Source: IMCC2047 sp041395865
Lineage (GTDB): Bacteria; Pseudomonadota; Gammaproteobacteria; Pseudomonadales; IMCC2047
Length of the DNA: 64,000 nt
Direction: 5' to 3'
NCBI GenBank assembly: GCA_041395865.1
Contig: JAWKZQ010000001.1
Span: 391,303-455,302 of the forward strand
Every line of letters starts with the position of its first letter. The first letter of the stretch is position 1. The notes under the pieces are model-generated. The model was not told the DNA's origin. It saw nothing but the letters and a program-made list of their open reading frames with translations, and did no database searches. Made by a program: the position numbers and the translations under genes. Of this stretch, positions 32,156 to 41,046 are shown piece after piece.

Positions 32156-34048
32156 CTAAATAACCTTATGGTAAATCTCGCTGCCCTTGGCGAGAAACTC
32201 CTCGGATTTTTCCTGCATGCCGGCTTCGGCCTCTTCCGCCAGGTCAATGCGACCGGCCTCCTGCTCGGCGGCAAAGTCGCGCACATCCTGGGAGATTTTC
32301 ATGGAACAGAACTTCGGACCGCACATGGAGCAGAAGTGGGCGACCTTGCCGGACTCCTTGGGCAGCGTCTCATCGTGGTATTCGCGGGCGCGATCCGGGT
32401 CCAGCGCCAGGTTGAATTGGTCGTGCCAGCGGAACTCGAAACGCGCCTTGGACAGTGCATTGTCCCGAATCTGCGCGCCGGGGTGCCCCTTGGCAAGATC
32501 AGCTGCGTGGGCCGCGATCTTGTAGGTGATCAACCCTTCTTTTACGTCCTCTTTATTGGGCAGACCAAGGTGCTCCTTCGGCGTCACATAGCAGAGCATG
32601 GCGCAACCGTACCAGCCGATCATGGCGGCACCAATGCCGGAGGTGATATGGTCGTAGCCGGGCGCAATATCGGTGGTTAGCGGACCCAGTGTGTAGAAGG
32701 GCGCTTCGCCACATTCGCGCAGTTGCTTGTCCATATTCTCCTTGATCATGTGCATGGGAATATGGCCAGGGCCTTCGATAATGGTTTGTACGTCGTGCTT
32801 CCAGGCAATCTGGGTCAGCTCGCCCAGGGTTTCCAGTTCGCTGAACTGGGCTTCGTCGTTGGCGTCGGCAATGGAGCCGGGACGCAGGCCATCGCCCAGC
32901 GAGAAGGACACATCATAGGCCTTCATGATCTCGCAGATTTCCTCGAAATGGGTATAGAGGAAATTTTCCTTGTGGTGCGCCAGGCACCATTTGGCCATGA
33001 TGGAGCCGCCGCGGGATACAATGCCGGTGACTCGCTTGGCGGTCATCGGCACATAGCGCAGCAGTACGCCGGCATGGATGGTGAAGTAATCGACGCCCTG
33101 TTCGGCCTGTTCAATCAACGTGTCGCGGAAAACCTCCCAGGTCAGGTCCTCGGCGATACCGTTGACCTTTTCCAGGGCCTGGTAAATGGGTACGGTGCCA
33201 ATCGGCACGGGCGAATTACGGATAATCCACTCGCGGGTTTCGTGGATGTTGTTGCCGGTGGACAGGTCCATGACCGTGTCGGCGCCCCAGCGGGTCGCCC
33301 AGACCAGTTTCTCAACTTCTTCCTCGATGGACGAGCCCAGTGCCGAGTTGCCGATGTTGGCATTGACCTTTACCAGGAAGTTGCGGCCGATAATCATGGG
33401 TTCGGCTTCCGGGTGGTTGATGTTGCAGGGAATCACGGCGCGGCCGGCAGCCACTTCCTGGAGCACGAATTCCGGTGTGATTTCTTCAGGAATATTGGCT
33501 CCAAAATCCTGGCCGGTGTGTTGCTCGTGTAACACGGCATCGCCCATGGCTGCGCGCTTGGTATTTTCGCGGATGGCGATGTATTCCATTTCCGGTGTGA
33601 TAATGCCCTGGCGCGCATAGTGCAGCTGGGTCACGTTCTTGCCTGCTTTGGCACGCCTGGGTTTGGGTAGCTCCTGGAAACGCAGGTGGTCGAGTCCGGC
33701 GTCGGCCATACGTTGCTGGCTGTAGACGGAGGTCAGCGAGTCAAGCTGCTCGGTATCCGCTCGGGCGTCGACCCAGTCCTGGCGTAGCGGCGGTAATCCG
33801 CGTCTCAGGTCAATGGCAACGCTGGGGTCCGTATAGGGGCCGGAGGTGTCATAAACGCGAATTGGTGCATTGGGCTCCAGTTGCGGGTTCTTTTCATCGC
33901 CGCCGACCAGGCTATCGGTCAGGCTGATTTCGCGCATGCCCACGCGGATCGTTGGATTGGAGCCTTCCACGTAAACCTTTTCGGAGTTGGGGAAAGGTTG
34001 TTTGCTGAGCTTATCCAGCGAGCTGAGTTTTTCAGTATTGGCGGACAT
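32156..34048 (-). CDS. thiC: Phosphomethylpyrimidine synthase ThiC (radical SAM)
   Basis: This 630-residue protein rearranges 5-aminoimidazole ribotide to HMP phosphate. The C-terminal CSMCGPKFC (Cys573, Cys576, Cys581) binds the 4Fe-4S cluster. Other family motifs are GNSALGSSIEEEVEKLVWA and EGPGHIPMHMIKENMDKQ. ATG at 34048 was chosen since AGAGG lies just before it and MSANTEKLS is followed by the family's N-terminal region; the frame stays open further up through the leader but runs into the TPP riboswitch. First gene of the operon thiC-thiO-thiS-thiG-thiDE-thiF. Confidence 0.97.
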   Translation of the reverse strand: MSANTEKLSSLDKLSKQPFPNSEKVYVEGSNPTIRVGMREISLTDSLVGGDEKNPQLEPNAPIRVYDTSGPYTDPSVAIDLRRGLPPLRQDWVDARADTEQLDSLTSVYSQQRMADAGLDHLRFQELPKPRRAKAGKNVTQLHYARQGIITPEMEYIAIRENTKRAAMGDAVLHEQHTGQDFGANIPEEITPEFVLQEVAAGRAVIPCNINHPEAEPMIIGRNFLVKVNANIGNSALGSSIEEEVEKLVWATRWGADTVMDLSTGNNIHETREWIIRNSPVPIGTVPIYQALEKVNGIAEDLTWEVFRDTLIEQAEQGVDYFTIHAGVLLRYVPMTAKRVTGIVSRGGSIMAKWCLAHHKENFLYTHFEEICEIMKAYDVSFSLGDGLRPGSIADANDEAQFSELETLGELTQIAWKHDVQTIIEGPGHIPMHMIKENMDKQLRECGEAPFYTLGPLTTDIAPGYDHITSGIGAAMIGWYGCAMLCYVTPKEHLGLPNKEDVKEGLITYKIAAHAADLAKGHPGAQIRDNALSKARFEFRWHDQFNLALDPDRAREYHDETLPKESGKVAHFCSMCGPKFCSMKISQDVRDFAAEQEAGRIDLAEEAEAGMQEKSEEFLAKGSEIYHKVI

Positions 34049-34140
34049 GGCTGACCTCTTTATTCGTGGCAAAGAAAAGCGGATGCCGGATGTCGAGGGA
34101 TTAATAGCCAGCCAGGAAATGGATTGATGGCGGGTAAAAA

Positions 34141-34224
34141 TCTTGTTCCCTTCGCAGGTGTTAGCCTGAATCAGGTTCAACGGATCCCGCTAGTGCGGTC
34201 TCAGCCTATGGCGCTCCGACAAGA
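34141..34224 (-). promoter_or_regulatory. TPP riboswitch (THI element) upstream of thiC
   Basis: On the minus strand TCTTGT (34219-34224) pairs with ACAAGA (34141-34146) as P1. Inside it lie the conserved CTGAGA (34199-34204) with a GACCGC/GCGGGATC arm and the ACCTGAT...TAACACCTGCGAAGGGA block of the TPP-binding half. It should lower expression of the thiamine operon when thiamine pyrophosphate is plentiful. The expression platform in the remaining 92 bases before thiC was not resolved. Confidence 0.95.
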
Positions 34225-34233
34225 ATCCTGCCA

Positions 34234-34262
34234 AGTATAAAGTTAACCTCAGTGCGACTCAA
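34234..34262 (-). promoter_or_regulatory. Sigma-70 promoter of the thi operon
   Basis: On the minus strand TTGAGT (34257-34262) and TATACT (34234-34239) have a 17-base spacer. The predicted start, about 7 bases beyond the -10 box, falls right at the 5' end of the TPP aptamer, which supports both calls. Confidence 0.7.
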
Positions 34263-34335
34263 TGAAACGAGTATATCTATTAAGTAGTACCTATATTTGG
34301 TTAAATGGGCGAGTCTGGCCTATTAAAAGTATTAA
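34263..34335. other. AT-rich divergent intergenic spacer
   Basis: This is the middle of the roughly 360-base divergent region between thiC and the kinase-like gene. Apart from the riboswitch and the two flanking promoters I see no further gene or repeat in it. Confidence 0.5.
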
Positions 34336-34364
34336 TTACTAAAAGACCGGCTGTTGGGTATAAT
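34336..34364 (+). promoter_or_regulatory. Possible sigma-70 promoter of the ThiK-like gene
   Basis: A perfect TATAAT (34359-34364) lies 17 bases after TTACTA (34336-34341). The -35 box is weak but the -10 box and the distance to the ATG (44 bases) are good. Confidence 0.5.
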
Positions 34365-34408
34365 CCCCGCTTCGCTCTGGTACTGGATTTTTGCACGGGA
34401 TGCGCCGT

Positions 34409-35344
34409 ATGGATACAACACCTGTTAGTGACGAGGTGGCCGCAGGTTTTGAGTTACCCTCTCCTTTGACTTTTCAAAAAATTTTCCTGAGTTGCGCCTA
34501 TTGGCCAGGCGTGAGCACTGGCTTTATTCCCCGTGTTGTTCGGCAGTTAAGGAAAAACTTTCGTAAAAACTCGTTCTTGCTTTCAGCGAACGACCGCCGC
34601 CTGGTGTTGTCTGTCGAAGCTTTGCGTCCCGCAGCGAAGCGCCAGCGCCACTCCTTTATCCCTGTTATTGAGCAAGCCGCCCTCTGCGGCATTGGTCCTA
34701 AACTGGTTTTTACCTCCTCTGAGCAGGGTTACCTGGTCAGTGAATATATTGACGGGCGATGCTGGAATTCAGCTGATTTTCGCAATATGGCAAATATAGA
34801 GCGTTTAGTGGAGGTGCTTAAGGCTGTTCACGGTTGGCCTAAGATTTTCCCGGAGCGCCTGATTTCCCAAGAGGTTGATAACCTCTGGCTGAGAATCCGT
34901 GAAGAGTATGTGAAGCCTCCGAAGCGCCTGGAAGTGTTGCAGCAGCGCATGGCGAAAGTCATCGACTATGCTTGTGTTCACTTTGACGAGCGGGTTGTTT
35001 GTCATAACAATCTGCTAAACGCCCAACTGGTGGAGACAGCGGATGGTTTGAAACTGGCTGGCTGGGAGTATGCCGGAGTCAACGACCCCTACTATGAGTT
35101 GGCCGCTATAGTGCACCATCACGGCTTTAACGAATCCCAGCTCGATCATTTATTGCATTGTTATGCCGGGCAAAGCGGTCATAGCGAGCGGCAGCGTTTT
35201 TACTATAACTATGCGATCTATGTTTACCTGAGCGCTTTGTATTTCTGTGTCGAAAGAGTGGAAAGACCGCTCAGTGACCAGGAAGAGCGGATTGAGGCTA
35301 AAACCGACGTGCTGGTTGCGTTGCTGCACCAGATTGGGCTTTAA
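34409..35344 (+). CDS. ThiK/choline-kinase-like phosphotransferase, probably catalytically inactive
   Basis: This protein of about 311 residues has the aminoglycoside/choline-kinase fold. The closest pattern I recall is thiamine kinase (ThiK/YcfN), whose catalytic regions read roughly HxDxxxxN and IDWEYAG. Here they read HNNLLNAQ (His199, Asn201 in place of the catalytic Asp, Gln206 in place of the metal-binding Asn) and LAGWEYAG (Gly218 in place of the second Asp). Three key residues are therefore changed while the surrounding fold sequence is well kept. A pseudokinase or altered role is inferred. ATG at 34409 has GGGA 8 bases upstream; ATG 34400 and TTG 34391 are alternatives. It stands alone, divergent from the thiamine operon and convergent with hemW. 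Confidence 0.75.
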   Translation: MDTTPVSDEVAAGFELPSPLTFQKIFLSCAYWPGVSTGFIPRVVRQLRKNFRKNSFLLSANDRRLVLSVEALRPAAKRQRHSFIPVIEQAALCGIGPKLVFTSSEQGYLVSEYIDGRCWNSADFRNMANIERLVEVLKAVHGWPKIFPERLISQEVDNLWLRIREEYVKPPKRLEVLQQRMAKVIDYACVHFDERVVCHNNLLNAQLVETADGLKLAGWEYAGVNDPYYELAAIVHHHGFNESQLDHLLHCYAGQSGHSERQRFYYNYAIYVYLSALYFCVERVERPLSDQEERIEAKTDVLVALLHQIGL

Positions 35345-35345
35345 T

Positions 35346-36524
35346 TCAGATGAACAGGGTGACTAGGTCATCCAGGAAAAGTCGTCCCTTTTCAGAGGGT
35401 TGAATATCCCCGTCCGACGTATGAGTCAGCAACCCGAGCTCACAGGCTCGTTGCAGCGCTGCTTCAATTTCACTGAACGGCAGCCCGCTGTATTGAGTAA
35501 AGGCCTGCGGGCTGAAGCCGCGGTTCAGCCTTAGCGCATTCATCATGTATTCGCCGGCAATATCGGCAGGGTTTATCGGTTCGATGTGGCGCTGCTGCCC
35601 CTCGGGCCTGAGGTAATCTCGCGGTGCTCGGCTTTTTCGCGTACGAATAATACCCGCCGTGCCTTCATGACAGTGTTGCAGGGTGAGCTTGCCATGCGCG
35701 CCGGCGCCGATGCCGAGGTAATCGCCGAATTGCCAGTAATTCAGGTTATGCAGGGATTCCCTGCCGGTTTGGCTGTAAGCCGAAACTTCATATTGCTGAT
35801 AGCCTCGCTCAGCAAGCAAAGCCTGGCCTTCCCGGAAAATCTCCCAGCGCAATTCGTCATTGGGCAAGGGCGGAGGGTGTTTATAGAACTCCGTATTAGC
35901 CTCAATGGTGAGTTGGTACCAGGACAGGTGGGTCGGCGCAAAATCAATCGCGGTTCGCAGGTCCATTAGCGCTTCGTCGATGTGCTGGGACGGCAGTCCA
36001 TGCATCAGATCGAGGTTGAAATTGTCGAAGCCGACTGCCTGAGCCATTGTGATGGCTTGTTTTGCCTCGCTGCTGTTATGTACGCGCCCCAGCCTCTGTA
36101 ACTGCTGGTTGTCGAAGCTTTGAATGCCGATTGAGAGGCGGTTAATCCCGGCTTTGCGGAAGTCGGCGAACTTTTTCTGTTCAAAGGTGCCGGGATTGGC
36201 TTCGAGTGTAATTTCTATTTGATCGGAAAATCCGATGCGCTTATGGACCGCTTCAAGAAGACGGTCGAACGTTTGTGCGTTGAACAGGCTGGGTGTGCCA
36301 CCGCCGAAAAAGATGGATTGCAGGGGGCGGTTTTGCACGTAATCGAGATCCCTGTCCAGGTCCCTGATCAGGGCGTCGAGATAGGCCTGTTCGGGTAGCT
36401 CATCGCCTGCCGCATGAGAATTGAAATCACAATAGGGACACTTCCTGATGCACCAGGGAATGTGAATATAAAGGCTTAATGGCGGCAGCTTGTTGAAACG
36501 GGGAACCGCGTCAAAATCAGACAT
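35346..36524 (-). CDS. hemW: Radical SAM haem chaperone HemW
   Basis: This 392-residue protein has the radical-SAM motif CIRKCPYC near residue 25. The residue pattern CxxxCxxCDF lacks the fourth cysteine of HemN, which points to HemW, a haem-handling chaperone, and not to coproporphyrinogen III dehydrogenase. Other family marks are FFGGGTPSLF, LEANPGTFE and a C-terminal winged region. ATG at 36524 is used; a TTG at 36533 is in frame. It follows rdgB by 15 bases and converges on the ThiK-like gene with stops nearly touching. Confidence 0.92.
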   Translation of the reverse strand: MSDFDAVPRFNKLPPLSLYIHIPWCIRKCPYCDFNSHAAGDELPEQAYLDALIRDLDRDLDYVQNRPLQSIFFGGGTPSLFNAQTFDRLLEAVHKRIGFSDQIEITLEANPGTFEQKKFADFRKAGINRLSIGIQSFDNQQLQRLGRVHNSSEAKQAITMAQAVGFDNFNLDLMHGLPSQHIDEALMDLRTAIDFAPTHLSWYQLTIEANTEFYKHPPPLPNDELRWEIFREGQALLAERGYQQYEVSAYSQTGRESLHNLNYWQFGDYLGIGAGAHGKLTLQHCHEGTAGIIRTRKSRAPRDYLRPEGQQRHIEPINPADIAGEYMMNALRLNRGFSPQAFTQYSGLPFSEIEAALQRACELGLLTHTSDGDIQPSEKGRLFLDDLVTLFI

Positions 36525-36539
36525 GAACGGCAAAGATTG

Positions 36540-37133
36540 TCAGGGGGTGCCCAGCAATTTGACGAGCTGTTCAAGGGCCCTGGCCCGGTGGCTGTGTTGG
36601 TTTTTTATCGCTGCATCGAGCTCGGCGGCGGTGCGCTGGTGTTCCGGTATATAAAAGACAGGGTCGTAGCCGAAACCATTTTGGCCGCGTTGTTCCTCAA
36701 GGATGAAGCCTTCCCAGTACCCCTGGGCAATGAGCGGCGCGGGGTCCTCGGCATGGCGCAGATAAACCAGGACGCAGCGGAACCGGGCGCTGCGCTGTGG
36801 TGGCTCAACGCCCTTCAGGTCCGACAGGAGTTTTTGGATGTTGTCGCTATCGGTGGCTTTTTCACCGGCATAACGCGAAGAATAAATGCCAGGGGCGCCC
36901 TTTAGGGCGTCGACTTCCAGCCCGGAGTCGTCGGCAAGTGCCGGCAACCCGCTGATACGAGAGGCGTGTCGGGCTTTGATCAGCGCATTCTCGATAAAGG
37001 TCAGGCCCGTTTCATCGGCGTCGCAAATATCGAATTCGGACTGGGGCACCAGTTGCATATCCAGGTGAGCCAGTACGGATTGTATTTCACGCAACTTGCC
37101 TTGGTTGGAGCTGGCGAGAACGATTTTCTTCAT
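36540..37133 (-). CDS. rdgB: XTP/dITP pyrophosphatase RdgB (HAM1 family)
   Basis: This 197-residue enzyme hydrolyses non-canonical purine triphosphates such as XTP and dITP to monophosphates, keeping them out of DNA. It starts MKKIVLASSNQGKLREI, the family's nucleotide-binding motif, and contains ADDSGLEVDAL and GFGYDPVF. It sits between the DUF4426 gene and hemW in a conserved gammaproteobacterial row. Confidence 0.95.
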   Translation of the reverse strand: MKKIVLASSNQGKLREIQSVLAHLDMQLVPQSEFDICDADETGLTFIENALIKARHASRISGLPALADDSGLEVDALKGAPGIYSSRYAGEKATDSDNIQKLLSDLKGVEPPQRSARFRCVLVYLRHAEDPAPLIAQGYWEGFILEEQRGQNGFGYDPVFYIPEHQRTAAELDAAIKNQHSHRARALEQLVKLLGTP

Positions 37134-37154
37134 AACGACTGTTTACCACGTGTC

Positions 37155-37607
37155 TTATTTGCTGGTGTAGACGCGGCGCTTAAAACGCAGGTCGTAGCCA
37201 GGGGAGTCTGCATGCGTGCGAACCTTGATATCGAAGGTCAGCAGGTCATCATCGGTAATACGAAAATCACTCAAGTAATAGATCGCATCACCCTCAACGA
37301 TTTCCTTAAACTGCAAATCACGCTGTTGTTGCACAATATTGGTGACGGTGCCTTCCAGGATAGCGCGAATAGGTTTGCCTTCGGGAGTGCTTTTTTCATG
37401 GACAGCCAAGTTTAGTATGGCGCGATAGTTACTGCGGGTCAGTCCGTATTGCTGGGCCACCTCGGGCGTTAAAAAAGTGCTGTTAAAGACGTTGAAGTAA
37501 ATAATGTGACCGTCGGTTTCCCGGGATGTTTCGTCGATTTCTGCGATTGCTGCCGGTGCCAGCAGCAAAGACAGCATCAAGCTGGAAAAGAGCGCTGTGA
37601 ATTTCAT
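37155..37607 (-). CDS. DUF4426 periplasmic protein
   Basis: This 150-residue protein has a clear signal peptide (MKFTALFSSLMLSLLLAPAAIA, cut before EIDET). The mature part is small and beta-rich and matches the DUF4426 family, usually found right after metW in Pseudomonas and relatives. Function is not known. It lies 87 bases after metW and 21 bases before rdgB. Confidence 0.82.
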   Translation of the reverse strand: MKFTALFSSLMLSLLLAPAAIAEIDETSRETDGHIIYFNVFNSTFLTPEVAQQYGLTRSNYRAILNLAVHEKSTPEGKPIRAILEGTVTNIVQQQRDLQFKEIVEGDAIYYLSDFRITDDDLLTFDIKVRTHADSPGYDLRFKRRVYTSK

Positions 37608-37694
37608 TGGAATACTCCCCGCCGACGTATTTTGCGCCGGTGCTACTCATCAGATAAGAGGGCTGTTCCAGCCCTCACAATGGTTATCTGTTAA

Positions 37695-38291
37695 TTATTT
37701 GCTGAGGTGATAAATAGCCGTTTCGGCAAATGTGTTCGGGCATACCTGTTTGAGTGAGCGGTCTGGGAATTGTTCCGATACCATCGCGTTGTCAAGAATG
37801 GTAATGCCTTTCTCCTGACAGAGGACTTCAAAGTCGCGTACCGTGCAGAAGTGAATGTTGGGTGTGTTATACCACTGTAAGTCCAGCTGTTTGGTGACGG
37901 GCATACGACCGCGGACAGCCAAATGCCAGCGTGCGCGCCAGTTACCAAAGTTGGGGAAGGTGACCACGCACTGCTTGCCAACGCGCAGCATTTCTTCGAG
38001 TACCAGGTCGGGGCGTCTCATGACCTGCAGAGCCTGTGTCATGATCACCGTGTCGAAGCTGTTATCGGTAAAATCATTAAGCCCGTCATTGATGTTTTGC
38101 TCAATGACGTTGATACCGTTGTTTAGGCCGGCAATGATCAGTTCACGATCATTTTCGATGCCGTAGCCCTGCACTTGGCGACTGTGTGCCAGCTGTTTGA
38201 GCAGGGTGCCGTCGCCACAGGCCAGGTCAAGTACGCGGCTGTTGGGGCGAATCCATTTTTGCAGAATATCCAGATCGGCACGGTTGCTCAT
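37695..38291 (-). CDS. metW: Methionine biosynthesis protein MetW
   Basis: This 198-residue protein has a class I methyltransferase fold with SAM-site VLDLACGDGTLLKQL near residue 20. MetW works with MetX in homoserine acylation in Pseudomonas-like bacteria and is thought to support or stabilise it; its own methyl transfer reaction is unclear. Its ATG overlaps the metX stop by 4 bases, as is usual for the pair. Confidence 0.94.
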   Translation of the reverse strand: MSNRADLDILQKWIRPNSRVLDLACGDGTLLKQLAHSRQVQGYGIENDRELIIAGLNNGINVIEQNINDGLNDFTDNSFDTVIMTQALQVMRRPDLVLEEMLRVGKQCVVTFPNFGNWRARWHLAVRGRMPVTKQLDLQWYNTPNIHFCTVRDFEVLCQEKGITILDNAMVSEQFPDRSLKQVCPNTFAETAIYHLSK

Positions 38292-39442
38292 GATTCGATT
38301 TCTCCGGCAATACGCTGCATATAGGCATTAAACACCCTGATATAAGAGTCAATGGGTAGCAGAAATGCATCGTGACCCTGCGGGGTCTCGATTTCAGCGT
38401 AACTGACATCCTTGCCGGCGCTGATCAGGGCATTTTTGATCTCCTGTGAACGCTCGGGTGAAAAACGCCAGTCCGTGGTGAAGGAAACCACAAAGAATTT
38501 ACACTGGGCGTGGCTGAAAGCCTGCACTGGGTCATTGTTGTATTCGCGTGCCAGGTCAAAGTAGTCCAGCACTCGCGTCAGCATGATGTAGGTGTTGGCA
38601 TCAAAGGACCCGGAAAACTTTTCGCCCTGGTACTGTAAATAGCTCTCAACCTGGAACTGTACCGGGTTGTAAGCGCCGCGCTCGAAGTCGCCCGTACGCA
38701 GTTCACGGCCAAACTTTGAACCCATCAGGTCGTCGGTGAGGTAAGTCAGGTGGCCGACCATGCGCGCCAGTGCCAGCCCTTTGCGCGGGATGGTGTCCTT
38801 CTCCAGGAAATAGCCGTCATTAAAGTCGTCGTCGGAACGAATCGCGGTGCGAGCGACTTCGTTGAAGGCGATGTTCTGGGCGGTCAGGTTCATGGCCGAG
38901 GCAATAACCACCGCGTGGCGCAGGCGTTCAGGGTATTCCAGAGACCAGCGCATCACCTGCATGCCGCCCAAGCTGCCGCCGACAACGGCTGCCCATTGAT
39001 CGATCCCCAGCTTGTCAGCGAGACAGGCTTGCGAGCGCACCCAGTCGCGCACCCTCAACGGCGGGAAGTCAGGTCCCCAGTATTTGCCTGTTTCCGGGTT
39101 GATGTGGTTGGGGCCGGTTGAGCCATGGCAGCCGCCAATGTTGTTGGGGCAGACCACAAAAAATCGGTTGGTGTCGATGGGCTTGCCCGGGCCGATACAG
39201 GTTTCCCACCAGCCCGGTTTTTTATCTTCCATGCTGTGGTAGCCGGCTGCATGGTGTGTGCCGCTCAGCGCATGGCAAATCAGGATGGCGTTGGATTTGT
39301 CCGCGTTCAGTTCGCCGTAGGTTTCGTACACCATCTCATAGCTGTTCAGCGTGTGACCGCTGTCCAGTTCTAGCGGGGTGTCAAAATGCATGGTCTGCGG
39401 TGTCACCAGGCCGACGGAATTTTTCGGGATTGACTCAGGCAT
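38288..39442 (-). CDS. metX: Homoserine O-acyltransferase MetX
   Basis: This 384-residue alpha/beta hydrolase-fold enzyme acylates homoserine in methionine synthesis. The nucleophile lies in GGSLGGMQVMRW and the catalytic His in the C-terminal GHDAFLL. The acyl donor (acetyl- or succinyl-CoA) cannot be fixed by eye; many gammaproteobacterial MetX proteins paired with MetW use succinyl-CoA. It is followed by metW with overlapping codons. The 140 bases upstream, toward yggT, hold no clear promoter. Confidence 0.95.
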   Translation of the reverse strand: MPESIPKNSVGLVTPQTMHFDTPLELDSGHTLNSYEMVYETYGELNADKSNAILICHALSGTHHAAGYHSMEDKKPGWWETCIGPGKPIDTNRFFVVCPNNIGGCHGSTGPNHINPETGKYWGPDFPPLRVRDWVRSQACLADKLGIDQWAAVVGGSLGGMQVMRWSLEYPERLRHAVVIASAMNLTAQNIAFNEVARTAIRSDDDFNDGYFLEKDTIPRKGLALARMVGHLTYLTDDLMGSKFGRELRTGDFERGAYNPVQFQVESYLQYQGEKFSGSFDANTYIMLTRVLDYFDLAREYNNDPVQAFSHAQCKFFVVSFTTDWRFSPERSQEIKNALISAGKDVSYAEIETPQGHDAFLLPIDSYIRVFNAYMQRIAGEIES

Positions 39443-39582
39443 GATATCGGATTCTTTTTGTGTCAGCGAAGTCTACTGACAGCGCTGGCCGAAAGCAAGG
39501 CGCAATGCCCGTGTTGCAGGGCGTTGCGGGGTGTTGTTGCGTCAGCATTGCGCTGCCCGATAGCGACAGCGCGGGCGGTTGA

Positions 39583-40176
39583 TTACATGCCTAGCATGAG
39601 GCCTCTGGGGACGCCAAGCAGTTCAACCAGGTTACCCACAACCAGGATACGGACCAGGTTGATGAGAATAAAAATAAAAATCGGCGAAAGGTCCAGGCCG
39701 CCGAGGGGTGGAATGATGCGGCGCATGGGTAGCATGATGGGCTCGACCAGCTGGAATACCAGGGTAGCCAGCGGATTGCGGCTATGAGGTGCGACCCAGC
39801 TGAGGATGATGACAGCGATCAGCGTAAAGAAATAAATATTCAGAACCAGTGCAAAAAGCCCGGTCAACGCCCAGCCGGCCATGAGCAGGATGTTCGGCAG
39901 GCTGTAGCCATGGAGGAGGAGAATCAACGCAATGGCTGTCATCTGTACGATGAGCGCCAGTAACAGAGCAGAGATATCCAGTCCGCCAAACCCGGGGATA
40001 ATCCGCCTTAGCGGACGCAGAGCCGGGTTGGTGACTTTGACGATGGCCTGGCTGACCGGATTGTAAAAATCAGCCCGCGCAATTTGCAGCAAAAAACGCA
40101 GCATAATGGCCAGCACGTAAAGACCGAAAAGGGTTTGTATCAGGTAGCTGCCGGCAACGGCGAGTGATGATGACAT
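39583..40176 (-). CDS. yggT: YggT-family membrane protein
   Basis: This 197-residue inner-membrane protein is made of two YGGT repeats, each with two hydrophobic segments and a conserved LRPLRRIIPxxGGLDxS motif. The copies at LRPLRRIIPGFGGLDIS and LPMRRIIPPLGGLDLS are easy to see. Function is not settled; links to osmotic shock and cell-shape phenotypes are reported in the family. It lies 39 bases after proC. Confidence 0.92.
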   Translation of the reverse strand: MSSSLAVAGSYLIQTLFGLYVLAIMLRFLLQIARADFYNPVSQAIVKVTNPALRPLRRIIPGFGGLDISALLLALIVQMTAIALILLLHGYSLPNILLMAGWALTGLFALVLNIYFFTLIAVIILSWVAPHSRNPLATLVFQLVEPIMLPMRRIIPPLGGLDLSPIFIFILINLVRILVVGNLVELLGVPRGLMLGM

Positions 40177-40215
40177 GTTGGTGTTCCTTAAAGTGTCGGT
40201 AGCGGGGCTGTTGGG

Positions 40216-41046
40216 TTAACCGGCCAGTTCTTTGCTGCGTCTTGAGGCGGCCTGCAGGGCTTCATTAACCAGCTCGCGTAACCCGCCTTCCTCAAAGCAC
40301 TTGATTGCCTGTTCGGTCGTCCCGCCGGGCGAGGTGACTCGGCGGCGCAGTTCCGCCGGTGGTACGTCCGCTTTTTTGGCCAGTTTGGCGGCACCCAGCG
40401 CTGTCTGGATCGTCAATTCGCGGGCTGAATCAGCGGAAAGACCGAGGTTGATGCCGGCTTCTTCCATGGCTTCCATCAGCATGAAAAAGTAAGCCGGGCC
40501 GCTCCCGGAGATGGCAACGACTGCGTCGAGGTCGCTTTCCTGATTGAACCAGGAGGCCAGGCCGATCGCGGAGAAAATGGTGTCGGCTAATGCTTTCTGC
40601 TCGCTAGATACGGCGTCATTGGCGTAGAGACCGGTCGCACCGCTTTGCACCAGGGCCGGCGTGTTGGGCATGGTGCGAATAACAGGCAGCTTTTCGCCCA
40701 TCCAGTTCAGCAGGTTGTTCACCGTAATGCCGGCGGCGATGGAAATGATCAGGGGGTTGTTGGCTGCGACGCTTTCCCGCAACGGTTGAGCCACAGCTTC
40801 CATGACCTGGGGTTTGACCGCCAGGATAATAGCGTCGGCTTGAGCAACGCTCGCCTGGTTGTCGGTGCTTGTATTAATGCCGGTGTCCTGGGCAAGCTTT
40901 TCCAATTGCTCCGCATTTGGGTCGGAGGCCGTAATCAGGTGCGCCGGATAGCCGTGCGATACCAGTCCGCCGATAATGCTGGCGGCCATATTGCCGGCGC
41001 CAATGAAAGTCAGTCGAGCGGTTTGTGTATTCAATGATTGGGTCAT
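40216..41046 (-). CDS. proC: Pyrroline-5-carboxylate reductase
   Basis: This 276-residue enzyme catalyses the last step of proline synthesis (P5C to proline with NAD(P)H). The N-terminal Rossmann motif FIGAGNMAASIIGGL, the central VIRTMPNTPA and the C-terminal signature PPAELRRRVTSPGGTTEQAI are present. Its ATG overlaps the yggS stop by 4 bases. It opposes putA in this window, although the two genes are far apart. Confidence 0.96.
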   Translation of the reverse strand: MTQSLNTQTARLTFIGAGNMAASIIGGLVSHGYPAHLITASDPNAEQLEKLAQDTGINTSTDNQASVAQADAIILAVKPQVMEAVAQPLRESVAANNPLIISIAAGITVNNLLNWMGEKLPVIRTMPNTPALVQSGATGLYANDAVSSEQKALADTIFSAIGLASWFNQESDLDAVVAISGSGPAYFFMLMEAMEEAGINLGLSADSARELTIQTALGAAKLAKKADVPPAELRRRVTSPGGTTEQAIKCFEEGGLRELVNEALQAASRRSKELAG

